Shown: positions 38,216 through 48,800 of the stretch, in pieces
How the letters are laid out: the number at the start of each line of letters is the position of its first letter
Position numbering within the stretch: the stretch's first letter is position 1
Assembly: GCA_029213065.1 (NCBI GenBank)
Contig: JARGPH010000011.1
Span: 80,733 to 144,732 of the forward strand
Reading direction: 5' to 3'
DNA from: Verrucomicrobiales bacterium
GTDB taxonomy: Bacteria > Verrucomicrobiota > Verrucomicrobiia > Verrucomicrobiales > DEV007
DNA: 64,000 nucleotides
Position numbers and translations under genes: made by a program
Notes under the pieces: generated by a model
Told to the model about the DNA's origin: nothing
The model's database searches: none
What the model saw: only the letters and a program-made list of their open reading frames with translations

Positions 38216-39964
38216 CTAGGAATCGTATTTCTCCGGAACTTCACCTTCGTGTTCGATGTAGAAAGCGGTCTGCACCACATTCAGTCCGTAGTTGGCAATC
38301 AATTCGAACTGGTTGTTCATGTCGATAGCGATCATTTCCACCTTCACGGAATCAGGCTCCGCACTCATCCGGCGCATCGCCCGTTTGTTAAACTGCTTCC
38401 GCATCTTGTCAGTTGTGTTCTCGATCTCCTCGGCAAGCCTCAGTTTCTCCTCGGACGCCCCGTTCGCGAGAGTATCCATGTAGAGATCGATCAGTTCGAC
38501 AATCTTTCCCGAAAACTCCATGATGCTGGCGAAGCCTTCATCGTTGAAGGACCGGTTCTTCGAATACTTTTTCTGCGTAATCTGAACAAGTCGATAGATG
38601 GCGTCGGATACCTCCTCGAGTTCGGAAACAATCCTCAGCATCCGGCTGACGGATCTCGCATTCTCGCCACTCAATTCAGCCGCTGAGGTTTTGACGAGGT
38701 ATTCCGTGATATCGTGAGTCATCACATCGGCGTCATCTTCGAGCTTCTTGAGTCGATTGACCTCTGCTCCAAGATCAGTCTCTGAATTCTGAAGAATGTT
38801 CAAATACCCGTTAAACATCTCTCGAGTGACCTCTCCCAACTGCAGGGTGGCTTTCTCCGCCTCCGGAATATTGAGCTCCCCGATATCCACCATACCTCCC
38901 GTCAGAAAGCGCAGTCGGGGAGCCTCGGATTCCTCCGTCGACTTGACCCATTTAGTAACGATGTTCGCAATTTGCGGAACAAACCAAATCAGAGCCAGAA
39001 TATTCAGGAAGTTGAAAAGGGAGTGAAAAATCGCCAGCTTAAAGCCCACATCCGAATCATGTTTCTCCGTCCGGAAGCCTTCCGGAAGCATATCCCCGAG
39101 GGCACCCACCATCCCGAGAAACGGGAAAAACAAAATCAAGACCCAGAGCACGCCTATGACGTTAAACAAGAAGTGCGCCCGGGCAGCTCGTTTCGCATTG
39201 GTCGAGGTCCCCACCGATGCCAGCCAGGCAGTCACGGTCGTGCCGATATTCTCACCGAGCACAATCGCCGCCGACTCTTCAAAACCAATCCAGCCCTGAA
39301 TAGCAAGGGTCACCGTGATTGCCATCGCTGCTGACGAAGACTGCACCACCAAAGTCAGGATAATCCCGACAACGAGAAACAAAAGAATCGAGAGATACCC
39401 CTTTCCTGAAATACTTGATACGAAATTCTGAATGCTCTCCGCCTGAGCCTGAACAGCAATGTCAGTGCTCGTGAGCATGCTCTGCACATCAGGCACCGAA
39501 TCCTTCAAGAGATGAAGACCATAGAAGAGAAGGCCGAAACCGATCAGCGTTTCACCGAAACTTTTTAACCGGTTCTTTCCGACAAAGAACAGGGGAAGTC
39601 CCACCCCGATAATGGGAAGAGCGACCTTCGAAAGAGAAAATTTTCCAACCGTGGCGATAATCCAGGCTGTCAGGGTGGTGCCCAGATTCGCCCCCATGAT
39701 CACTCCAATGGACTCAACCAGGGTAAGAAGACCGGCATTCACAAAGCTCACCACCATCACCGTCGTGGCCGACGAAGACTGAATCAGCCCCGTTGTCAGA
39801 ATCCCCGTTCCAACTCCCGCAACGCGATTTCGAGTCATGGTGGACATGATTCGCCGCATCCTGTCACCAGCGGTGCGCTGAATCCCCTCACTCATCACTT
39901 TCATCCCGTAGAGGAAAACGCCAAGTGCGCCGAGAATTTTCAGAATCAGAATCAGTGTAGCCAT
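38216..39964 (-). CDS. Na/Pi-cotransporter family protein with PhoU-like domain
   Basis: A 582-residue inner-membrane protein of the NptA/YjbB family, which couples phosphate movement to sodium. The two inverted-repeat signatures QSSSATT (62-68) and QSSSA (208-212) that form the transport core are both intact. Roughly eight membrane helices fill residues 1-330. The C-terminal ~230 residues (EKATLQLGEVTREMFNGY onward) form a PhoU-like helical domain. The direction of phosphate flux and any link to the Pho regulon are not visible. Confidence 0.9.
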   Translation of the reverse strand: MATLILILKILGALGVFLYGMKVMSEGIQRTAGDRMRRIMSTMTRNRVAGVGTGILTTGLIQSSSATTVMVVSFVNAGLLTLVESIGVIMGANLGTTLTAWIIATVGKFSLSKVALPIIGVGLPLFFVGKNRLKSFGETLIGFGLLFYGLHLLKDSVPDVQSMLTSTDIAVQAQAESIQNFVSSISGKGYLSILLFLVVGIILTLVVQSSSAAMAITVTLAIQGWIGFEESAAIVLGENIGTTVTAWLASVGTSTNAKRAARAHFLFNVIGVLWVLILFFPFLGMVGALGDMLPEGFRTEKHDSDVGFKLAIFHSLFNFLNILALIWFVPQIANIVTKWVKSTEESEAPRLRFLTGGMVDIGELNIPEAEKATLQLGEVTREMFNGYLNILQNSETDLGAEVNRLKKLEDDADVMTHDITEYLVKTSAAELSGENARSVSRMLRIVSELEEVSDAIYRLVQITQKKYSKNRSFNDEGFASIMEFSGKIVELIDLYMDTLANGASEEKLRLAEEIENTTDKMRKQFNKRAMRRMSAEPDSVKVEMIAIDMNNQFELIANYGLNVVQTAFYIEHEGEVPEKYDS

Positions 39965-40162
39965 GGTCTCAAAACAAGATTATCGACTCTGCCTTATGTG
40001 ACGTTTTTGTCACGCCTAAAATAATTCAGTTTTCAGTTATCTCGACCGGAACCGAAACCGCCCTCATGGACCCGGCAATGCTCCGACTCGGGATGCGGCA
40101 TCCGCACAAATTCGGCCCAACAAAGAACCAGCTGGCGGCCCCTCACCTCTGTATCAGACAAC

Positions 40163-40189
40163 AAAAAAGCGCCGAAAAATTTCGGCGCT
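40163..40189 (-). terminator. Rho-independent terminator of the two-partner secretion operon
   Basis: On the minus strand, AGCGCCGAA-ATTT-TTCGGCGCT forms a 9-bp GC-rich stem followed by a run of T residues (40168-40163). It lies 42 bp after the tpsB stop. Confidence 0.85.
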
Positions 40190-40230
40190 CATTTAACTTA
40201 CTCTGCCGATCGGCACCTGCTCCTACGCGA

Positions 40231-42750
40231 CTAGAACGTGGCGCGAGCTCCTACATGCCACCTACCGTCATTGCCATCATCGAAGCCATCTTCGGTGACC
40301 TGCAAGCCGTAGTCGACACGCAAAGTGAACCAATTCTCACGCTGGTATCGGAGACCCAACCCTACACTTCCCAGAGAGGTGTCCTGCTGGCCAATTGTCG
40401 GCTCGTGAAAACCAAGACTTCCAAAGTCATAGAAGACAAGACCATAGGCGCCATCCCGAACATTCGTGAATCCCGAGAATACAGAAGGATAAACAGTAGG
40501 GGTGCGAACCTCAACCGTTCCGACAACACCACGATCACCATTCACGATACGCTGCTCAAACCCACGGACGCTGTCGTAGCCACCCGCTCCAAGCGTTTCG
40601 CTTGAAAGAAGATTCGAATTAGACATCTGGAACTGCATCCGGCTGTAGAGCGACCAGCCCTCAGGAAGCCGCTGATCACGCTCAAGCATGACACGTCCAT
40701 AGGTGTAATTGGCAGTGGCTCCGGGTCTCTGACTTGCAAAAACAGCATCGGTATTTCCGTCAGTGTTATCTCCGGGGCTGGATACCACTTCCGAATCAAG
40801 ACTCCACACACCCGTCTGATCTTTAGCAATCATGTTGTATCCGAGGCTGTATTGAACAATCTCAGACGTGGTATCGAAGACGGAAACGTTACCAAACTCG
40901 AGAGCACTGTTGCTGGACTTGAAGTCCATTCCGAATTCGAGCTCGTGTGAAACCCGTCCGATGCTTGGAAGCGGAATTCCATAGCGACCACTAATCTGCT
41001 TGTTCACACCACCGGTTGTAATTGCGCCCCCGGGAGTGTTGATCAGAGATTCGCTGTCAACATACGCACCCAACAGGGTCACCTGGTGCCTCCATGGCAA
41101 ATAGGAGGCAAACACGCCGCTGTGTCCGAAGATGCTTGCATCACTGTCATCAAAATTCGTGGTGAATTGATAACTCAAGATCGTATCAAGACCGAAGAAA
41201 AGCGGTCCGGTGAGACTGGTGCCAAACAAGGCACGGCTTTCACCCAGAGCGGAGTTGCCCGAATTCTCATAAGCGACATAACCGGAAAGCTCGCGGAATG
41301 ACTGGCTTCGCAAAATCACGTCCGTCTCCCCGTAGCCCTCACCGGGACTGAAGATGAGATCCACCTGACGGGTGGGATGCTTGTTAATCCAGTCGAGATC
41401 TTCTGTCAGATCGCTTTCACGGATAACTTCACCACGCTCTGTCCGGATTTGGCTGGCAAGGGCACGTCCCTCAGAACTGCTGGCTCCCTCCACGACCACA
41501 TCGCCAAGACGACCTTCGATGATTACGAGCTGCAGAACACCACCAGTGATCTCCTGCTCGGGAACGAGAACGTCCACCACCGGAAAATCGCTCTTACGAT
41601 ACGCAACAATCGCCTCCCGAACCATCTGGTTCAGGCTGCCCAGTGTGAGTGAATCGCCGATTCTCGCCGCGAACACTCCGTAAACCTTAGGTGGAAGATC
41701 AACTCCTTCAGCGGAAACACCGGAAATACCGCTGGCCCGGGCGGAAACCTCTCTTGTTGAACGAACCACACGAATACCGCGAAGATTGGAAGTCAGAGGA
41801 GTCGCATCGAGAGAAGCACTGCCCCCTGAATAAGGCCCAGAGGCGTCGGGTGTCGTGTATGAGACTGGTTGAACATTGTCATTGGAATGAGCGAATGGGT
41901 TGCGCCACTCCGTCTTATGAGAACCGGGTTCGCCGCCGCCTGCTTCGCTCGTTCCGCGTTTCCACCAAACTTCGAACGGTTTCTCATTCTCACGTCCTTT
42001 GTAGACGAGATTGTTATCCTTGTAATAGGAAGAACCTGCGTCAAAGGGTTTCAGCGTTCCCTGACTCACAGTCTCCGGAGCTTCCTGATTCCCAATGTAA
42101 TTGGATCCGGCCATGCTCTGAGACTCGACCTGGATCAAAGCGGAATTCGGATCGGCCGGCGGACGATTCACCGTAGCGCGACGTTCCATTTCCTTCGCTT
42201 CACGCTTCGCTTCGTTCTCTTCCTTAATCGCTTCGTATTTAGCGATACGACGATCGCGCATGCGCTCCTTACGTGTAATCTGATCAGGAGTTCGCAAATC
42301 CGGAAGCGGCGGGAGGTCAATAAGAGACTCTTCCGGTGTCGGAGGAGGAAGCTCCCCCCAAAACTGGTCATCGCCAAATGGCTGGAGGCGACTGCCTGAT
42401 GCCGTGAGAGCGTTGTCGTTTGAGTTGATCGAATTTCGAACTGTCACCTCCTGTGAACGCTCCTTCATTTTCTGAGGGTCGTTCTTCACCACCTTCGCGA
42501 CGCGCTGTCCGAAGGTCGCGCTGCCTGTATCCGCGCCTGTCCGGGTATAACTGCGACTCTCCTCCTGAGCGTCCATGATCGCGCGGTTCTTTTCACGCTT
42601 CTCTCTCCATGAAAGCTTATGATCAGGATCACCGAGATCCAGATTAGGCATTGGAGGAAGAACACCAAGCTCGGAATCCTGAGCACTCACTTGCGTAAGG
42701 GACGCAATACCAACAACAAGGGCGACTAATGTGAGTGTGTAAAATTTCAT
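40231..42750 (-). CDS. TpsB/FhaC/ShlB-type two-partner secretion transporter
   Basis: An 839-residue outer-membrane transporter. Start 42750 gives a clean signal peptide (MKFYTLTLVALVVGIASLTQ, cleavage near VSA|QD); an upstream ATG at 42825 would hide it. POTRA domains occupy about 325-480, marked by LNQMVREAIVAYRKSDFPV and ITGGVLQLVIIEGRLG. The 16-stranded barrel follows from ~485 and ends in phenylalanine (ATF). Typical TpsB proteins are 550-600 residues; here ~300 residues precede the POTRAs, with a duplicated element (LPPMPNLDLGD at 31 and LPPLPDLRTPD at 146, each followed by a charged helix). It should secrete the two TpsA proteins encoded just upstream in the same operon. Confidence 0.9.
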   Translation of the reverse strand: MKFYTLTLVALVVGIASLTQVSAQDSELGVLPPMPNLDLGDPDHKLSWREKREKNRAIMDAQEESRSYTRTGADTGSATFGQRVAKVVKNDPQKMKERSQEVTVRNSINSNDNALTASGSRLQPFGDDQFWGELPPPTPEESLIDLPPLPDLRTPDQITRKERMRDRRIAKYEAIKEENEAKREAKEMERRATVNRPPADPNSALIQVESQSMAGSNYIGNQEAPETVSQGTLKPFDAGSSYYKDNNLVYKGRENEKPFEVWWKRGTSEAGGGEPGSHKTEWRNPFAHSNDNVQPVSYTTPDASGPYSGGSASLDATPLTSNLRGIRVVRSTREVSARASGISGVSAEGVDLPPKVYGVFAARIGDSLTLGSLNQMVREAIVAYRKSDFPVVDVLVPEQEITGGVLQLVIIEGRLGDVVVEGASSSEGRALASQIRTERGEVIRESDLTEDLDWINKHPTRQVDLIFSPGEGYGETDVILRSQSFRELSGYVAYENSGNSALGESRALFGTSLTGPLFFGLDTILSYQFTTNFDDSDASIFGHSGVFASYLPWRHQVTLLGAYVDSESLINTPGGAITTGGVNKQISGRYGIPLPSIGRVSHELEFGMDFKSSNSALEFGNVSVFDTTSEIVQYSLGYNMIAKDQTGVWSLDSEVVSSPGDNTDGNTDAVFASQRPGATANYTYGRVMLERDQRLPEGWSLYSRMQFQMSNSNLLSSETLGAGGYDSVRGFEQRIVNGDRGVVGTVEVRTPTVYPSVFSGFTNVRDGAYGLVFYDFGSLGFHEPTIGQQDTSLGSVGLGLRYQRENWFTLRVDYGLQVTEDGFDDGNDGRWHVGARATF

Positions 42751-42768
42751 CAACTTCTCAAATAGAAA

Positions 42769-42794
42769 AGGGTGAAGAGATAGCTCTTCACCCT
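42769..42794 (-). promoter_or_regulatory. Intercistronic hairpin between tpsA and tpsB
   Basis: A perfect 11-bp inverted repeat (AGGGTGAAGAG-ATAG-CTCTTCACCCT) is followed on the minus strand by TTTCTATTTG, 18 bp before the tpsB start. It may act as a partial terminator or an RNA-stabilising stem, making tpsB less abundant than tpsA. Confidence 0.65.
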
Positions 42795-42887
42795 CGATAT
42801 TGAAAGAGAACCACTTAATTCGCAAGAGGAATATTCAAAATTTTGAACGTTCTCTTATTTAGGAATTCTTAAGTAATCCTCTTTCTC

Positions 42888-45800
42888 TTAGTAATCGCGA
42901 ACCGGAGCTCCGAAAATCCGGAGGCTCGAATAGCGACTTGTACCGGGATAGTAAACGTAAGAGGCATTTCCGATCGGTCCAACCCCCCGCTGAGCGCGGT
43001 CACGTCGACGACGCTCTTCCTCATCCAGCTCCTCGTCGGAAAAGCGATCACGACGTGGCCCGAACACGGAGTCGAGAGCCTCTTCCGCGTTGCTTCCGCC
43101 TGACTCACTGTGTGCTTCCTCATCGGACTCGAACAACCCGAGACTTCCGTAAAGGTCGCTCTCACCGTCACCCTGGACGCCGTCTTCAGAATCTTCGTCA
43201 CCACGCCCGAAGACGTCGAAGAAGCCGGAGAAAACGAACGGATCGTAGTTAAAGTCGACTGGAGGAATAATGACTGGAGGCGGAACAAACACTGGAGGCG
43301 TCGGAAAGACAGACGCAACCGGCTCAATCGCATCGTAATAGAGCGTGTATCGCCCGCTGCCACTGACCGCGTTCCGATCACGATAGACAGAGGCTGATGA
43401 ACCGAGGGCTCCGGCAACCAGAGAATCGATGTTAAAGACTCCACCCGGCTCGTTCACGCTGGCAACGGAACCGCCTTGATCACCGGACGCATCGGTCGGG
43501 AATACCCCGGCCTGCTCGGAAAGACCGGCCGAGAACATGGCATCATCCCACCAGAGATCCGGAGTCAGGTAAACCTCGTCATCACGTCCCGCCAGCATTC
43601 CATCGCTATTGAAAGGAGCCGCAAAGTCAGCCGGTGCTTCAACAAATTCTCCTCCGCTCTTCTCATTCAAGCGGGTTGAGTCTTCGATAAGGTTCATTGA
43701 ACGGGACGGGGCATAAATCTCAAGGCGACTGTTCGCCCCGTATCCCCCACTCGTAAAGACACTGTCTACCGCGGTAAGACTTCCTGTCCCGCCGTAGAAT
43801 GGAAACTTGCGGCTTACCGCGATCTGAGTATTTCCGCTGGTCGACTGCGATGACACGTCCGGATCAGCATGACCGATCAGCACATCCGTGAAATCACCAC
43901 TACCACCAATCGCGACCGTAATGTTACCGCTACGCGCTCCGAAGGCTTCGGACTGGAACACTGAAGTGTTCGATCCACCCGGATCGATGATCCGATCCCC
44001 GTTACCGATCATTACGTAGTTATTCAGTCCGACAGCGAAAGTTCCGGGAATCACCGAATCGGGAGAGTTGTGAACACCTCCCGTGCCGGTGAGATTACCA
44101 CCTACGAGAACCGTAACATTGCCCTCAACATCACCGGTCACACCCGGGCCGCCGTTTCCGATCTGAGCAAAAGCGCCATAAACAGGTGCGTCAACCACTC
44201 CGGCAGCGGTCGTACCACCCTTAAGTTCAAGATCATTCGCTACGACAACTGTAACATCACCGGTGTGATCCGCGTTGATAACATCGCCACCGCCACTTTC
44301 GTTCTCGACTGCTACGTGACCGATCTTGGCGAAGTGAAATCCTGAACCGACTGCATTCTGATTGATCGCATTACCACTGACAATCGTCTGAGAATCGGTT
44401 CCGGGGTCACCCGGCGCGCCTTCTTCACGCTGTGATCCGGTAAGGCTGGCGCTGCCGCCCACATACACGGAGATATCCCCGCTTGAGGGAGCGTCCAACT
44501 GATAGCCACCGTTTCCGATTGCGGCAAAACCACCGACAGTTGAAGCACCCAGAACCGTATTTCCTCCGACCTCATACCAGGCATTCGGCGTAGCGAGGAG
44601 GGTGAGATTGCGGCCAACCGTGACACTGATATCACCGGCAAAGCCTACTGCGACGCCGCCAAATCGAGCCGGGTCATTGGCTGCGTCAGAAGCGTATCCG
44701 TGTCCAATCTGCGCTGAGGAAGCAAAGGCCCCTTTACCACCGAGCAACTCAAGGTCGCCACCGGCAACCACCGAAACATTTGAACTGGCACTACTGCCAT
44801 TAACATCCTCACCATTGCTCAAGGTGATAATGTCGAGGTTATTGCTGATACCACCATGCCCGATGACAACGGGATTCAAGGTGGAATTATCCGGAATTGA
44901 GAGAGCATTAAAGAAATTCTCAGGATTCCCGTACTCCGAAGCAGCATCCGCATTGAGGCTTACATTGCCACCTGCATTGACGGAGATATCGCCCATGAGA
45001 GTGATTCCATTCTGTGCGTAGGTAGCATTATTTCCGTCAGCGCGGTCACCATTACCAACTCCGTGCCCGATCCGGGTCCAGCGCTGTGTTCCATTGCCGT
45101 TCTCCAGGTTGATATCACCACCGGCATTGACTGTGATGTCACCAATCTTATCGCCGTCATCATAGGCCAGATTCTGATATCTTAGAATGTCAGTGTTAAT
45201 TCCGCCGTGACCAATCTGGACACCTACGTTACCAACACGGAAACCGCGAACATCAGACGAGGTGATCAACCCGTCGTCGATAAAGGAAATTCCACGGGCG
45301 TTCCAGAACAAACCTTCTTCGGAGTGCTTCAGGTTCACAGAACCGCCGGCATCAACCGTAATATCCGAAGTGGGGTTAGCGAGGTTATAAGTGATCGTCT
45401 TATTGATTCCCCCCGCGTAGGTGATCGTCGCTGTATTACCACTGATCGTCGTCGTAATATCGGTGCTTTCACCGTCGAAGTAGAAATTCTCAGCTCGATC
45501 AAAATCGCCCCCCGTCTGGCCCCAGTCGTCAGTGGTTTGGTGGCCGATTTTAGCGAGACCGTCCTCGTAGATACCGCCAACGACATTGATATCTCCGCCG
45601 GCATCAACGTCAATAGCTCCCGTGAAGGAGAGGAAGCCGGAGCGATATCCGCCATGCCCGATCAGAGCATAGTCACGTGTGTCCTCCCACTCGAACCGCG
45701 TTCCATTCCTGCGAGCGAAAGTAGCCCCTTCCTTAACACCCAGAATATTGATATCGCCACCTGCGTTGACTGTAATATCGCCGGCGATGAGGCTGGAAGT

Positions 45801-48800
45801 CTCATAGTCAGCCAACTCGTAGCCACCGTGTCCAATCTGGGCGAAATCGGCGATCCCGTTTCCTGCCTCGACATTTACGTCGCCTGCCACATCAACATCG
45901 ATGTTACCTGTCAAGGTCATGAAGGTAAGGGAACGGTTCAGGCTGGTGCCACGCTCACCGATAATGGTATTGGAACCACTATTTCCGACCAGCGGGTCGA
46001 TATCAGCATTGGAGAAGAACTCACTTTCGATTCGAAAATTAACCAGTTCCTGAAATCGGTCGGTCCGGTTCGGTGTGTAGCCGGCCTCCTCCGCCCAGAC
46101 AGCGAAAGAGGATCCACCGTGCCCGACCATCGCGAAGCGACGATCCCGACGTGATGCCAAACCGAGGTCGCCCGCTGCCCCGGATCCGTTCTCTGAAGTA
46201 TCTTCAGTCTCGTAGGCAATCACATTCAAACCGCCGGTAACGGATTTAATCGAAATATCCCCGTCGAAGTGGTTCACAACACTGCCGTCAAGAGCCTCTA
46301 CGGTAAGAACCCCTAAACTCGGATCGGAGAGTCCGTATCCCGAATTTCGTCTGTCGATTCCATTACTCGTAATGATGAACGTATCATCAGCAGCAGCTTG
46401 CGCAATGTTAGTAGTGCCGCTGAAGAGTTCGCCCCTTCTGAGAAGCGGGTCCCTGAAATCTTCCACTGATCCGAAAAAGCGAATTTGGGCATCTGCCGCG
46501 CTGGTTGGATCCCAGTAAGCATACCCAAGCGTCGCGTGGCCAATGATGGCGGCGTCGCGGGTCTGACTACCGGCGATCACATCAATATTCCCGTATGCCT
46601 GCACCTGAATATCACCGGAATAAGAGCCGAACTGTCCGCTGCCGCCATGACCGATATGAGCCGGAGCATTACCTCCTGAATTTTGCTCATCATTCCCGGG
46701 ATTGTTAGACGACCCGAGTCGCTGCAGGCCCTGCACAAGCACTCTACCCGCCTGGGTTGAGGTCGCGGTAATCACTCCGTCTTCCGAGTAATCGACAGAA
46801 GTGGGATCAACCCCCGCGAGAACGTTGATATTACCATAGACTCCGGCAAGGCGACCGATCGACATCGCAACTCGATCATTGCTGGAACCATTTGTGGACC
46901 ACGAACGGAGAAACTCGCCGTTCTCGACACCGCTGTTGTTAAGTGACCGGTTGTCAGCCCAACCGGTGGCGTCACCACCGTGTCCGATCTGTGCAGCCCC
47001 CTGTGAGCGTCCCCCACCATTCACCTCGACGTCTCTGGCCGCGATAATATTGATATCAGCAGTCTTCGCTGCTGTTCCCGCACCATTCTCCGGGCGAAGC
47101 CCACCCATGGTGTCTTCGCTGTAACCGGCAACATTGGCCTTGGAATGCTCGTGAATCTGTTGCCACCACCAGTTACCAACTCGTGAACTGTTGTAGTGAT
47201 TGGCATAAGGAATGAAAGTTCCATTCTGCTCTTCAGCAGTAATAGTAGAGTCACCATTGTGATCAACCGTCGTCGTTCCGGGAGCCGCCGTGCCGGAGTA
47301 GGCATCGTCCACGAGGACGCCAAAGGCATTGATCGCGTAGACGCCATCGACAAGGCCGTCTCCATCAATGTCACGCTCCTGACCAAATTCGTTACCGACG
47401 ATACCGACCGCAGGATTATCGTCCATACCGGTGAAAGCCTCATCGTCCAAATCTGCATCGAACTGATTGAGGTAATTATTCAAACGCGCGGCGAATACCT
47501 GACCTGAGTCATGGAATCCAATTTGCGCGTAAAGGCTCTCCGCATTGGTATCAGCCGCACTCAAAACAATGGAGTAGGCAGCGAGGCTGGTATCACCGAA
47601 GCGGGAGCCCACTTCGATGTGCCGGTTCATGTTTTTATTACCAACGTAGATCGAACCGAAATTCTCAGCGAAGTCGCCCCGTTCAACGTAATAGTTAAAT
47701 ACCTGCTGAGGGGTTACCGCCGCCGGATTTGTCGATGAACCACTCAAGCCGTCCACCGGCAGATCATAGACATTTCCAAAAGGCACCGCACCGAGATCAA
47801 AATCCGTTTCAGCCCCGCCCCAACCTCCAATGAGATTGATTGAACCGCCGCCGGAGGTTCTGATATGGTTCTCGATGATAATATCGCCACCCGCGAAGGC
47901 CGCGAAAGACGCCTTTGAATTGGTCCACTGCACCGCAAAGTTTCTCGGGTGATTTGGATCATTGTAGTTGTCGGAGAAGTTGGTAGAGTTCCAGGTTCCC
48001 AGAGAAGTAGCGGTCGTTCCGCCGCCTGCAGCCATATTGGCGAGGTCGACATCATCGAAGTAGATATCACTGCCCGCTCCTTCTGTCATGATGATGACAG
48101 AAGTGCCGCCTTCAAGAAGTTCATTCACTGTCGCGATCTCAATTTCGTTGAATCCTGCAGCGTTATTGAAATACCCCACATGAACCGTGCCGGGGTCAAA
48201 GAGGACCGTTCCCGCATCACCCGAAACAGCATTCGCTGAAACGCTGCCTCCGAGGGCGAGACGCTCTTTACCGGAAACCTCAACCAAACCACCTGAGCCG
48301 GTCGCTCCGAAAGCCGAAGCGCTGATCTCACCACGGAAGGTGGTGTCATGGTTCGCCCAGACGATGACAGATCCCGCATCGCCGAGTGTTGCATCAGAAG
48401 TCAATCTCGCACCCGCATTAACAACCGTAACATCGGCCTCGCGCAACCCAACGTCGGTTCCGCGGAATTCGCCACCAACCCGGATCCGTCCGCCGGTGGT
48501 GGTTCCGTTGACACTCAAATCGGCATTGCTTCCGATTTCGACTTCAGTGGCAGTCACGTCGATTTGACCACCGTCGCCGGTACTCGCCGTGGCAAACGCA
48601 CCACCATCAACAGAGGTAGTGGTCACCGCATCAATTGCAATCGAACCACCTTGAGTAACCCCGTTGGCCGAGAGCGTAGAATCACTCGTCTGCGAAACCG
48701 AATTTCCGGTCACGGCAATGGATCCACCACGGACCACACCGCTCGCGTTCAAATCGCCCGCTACTGTCACATCACCCGAGGTGGAGGTGACCTGAATATC

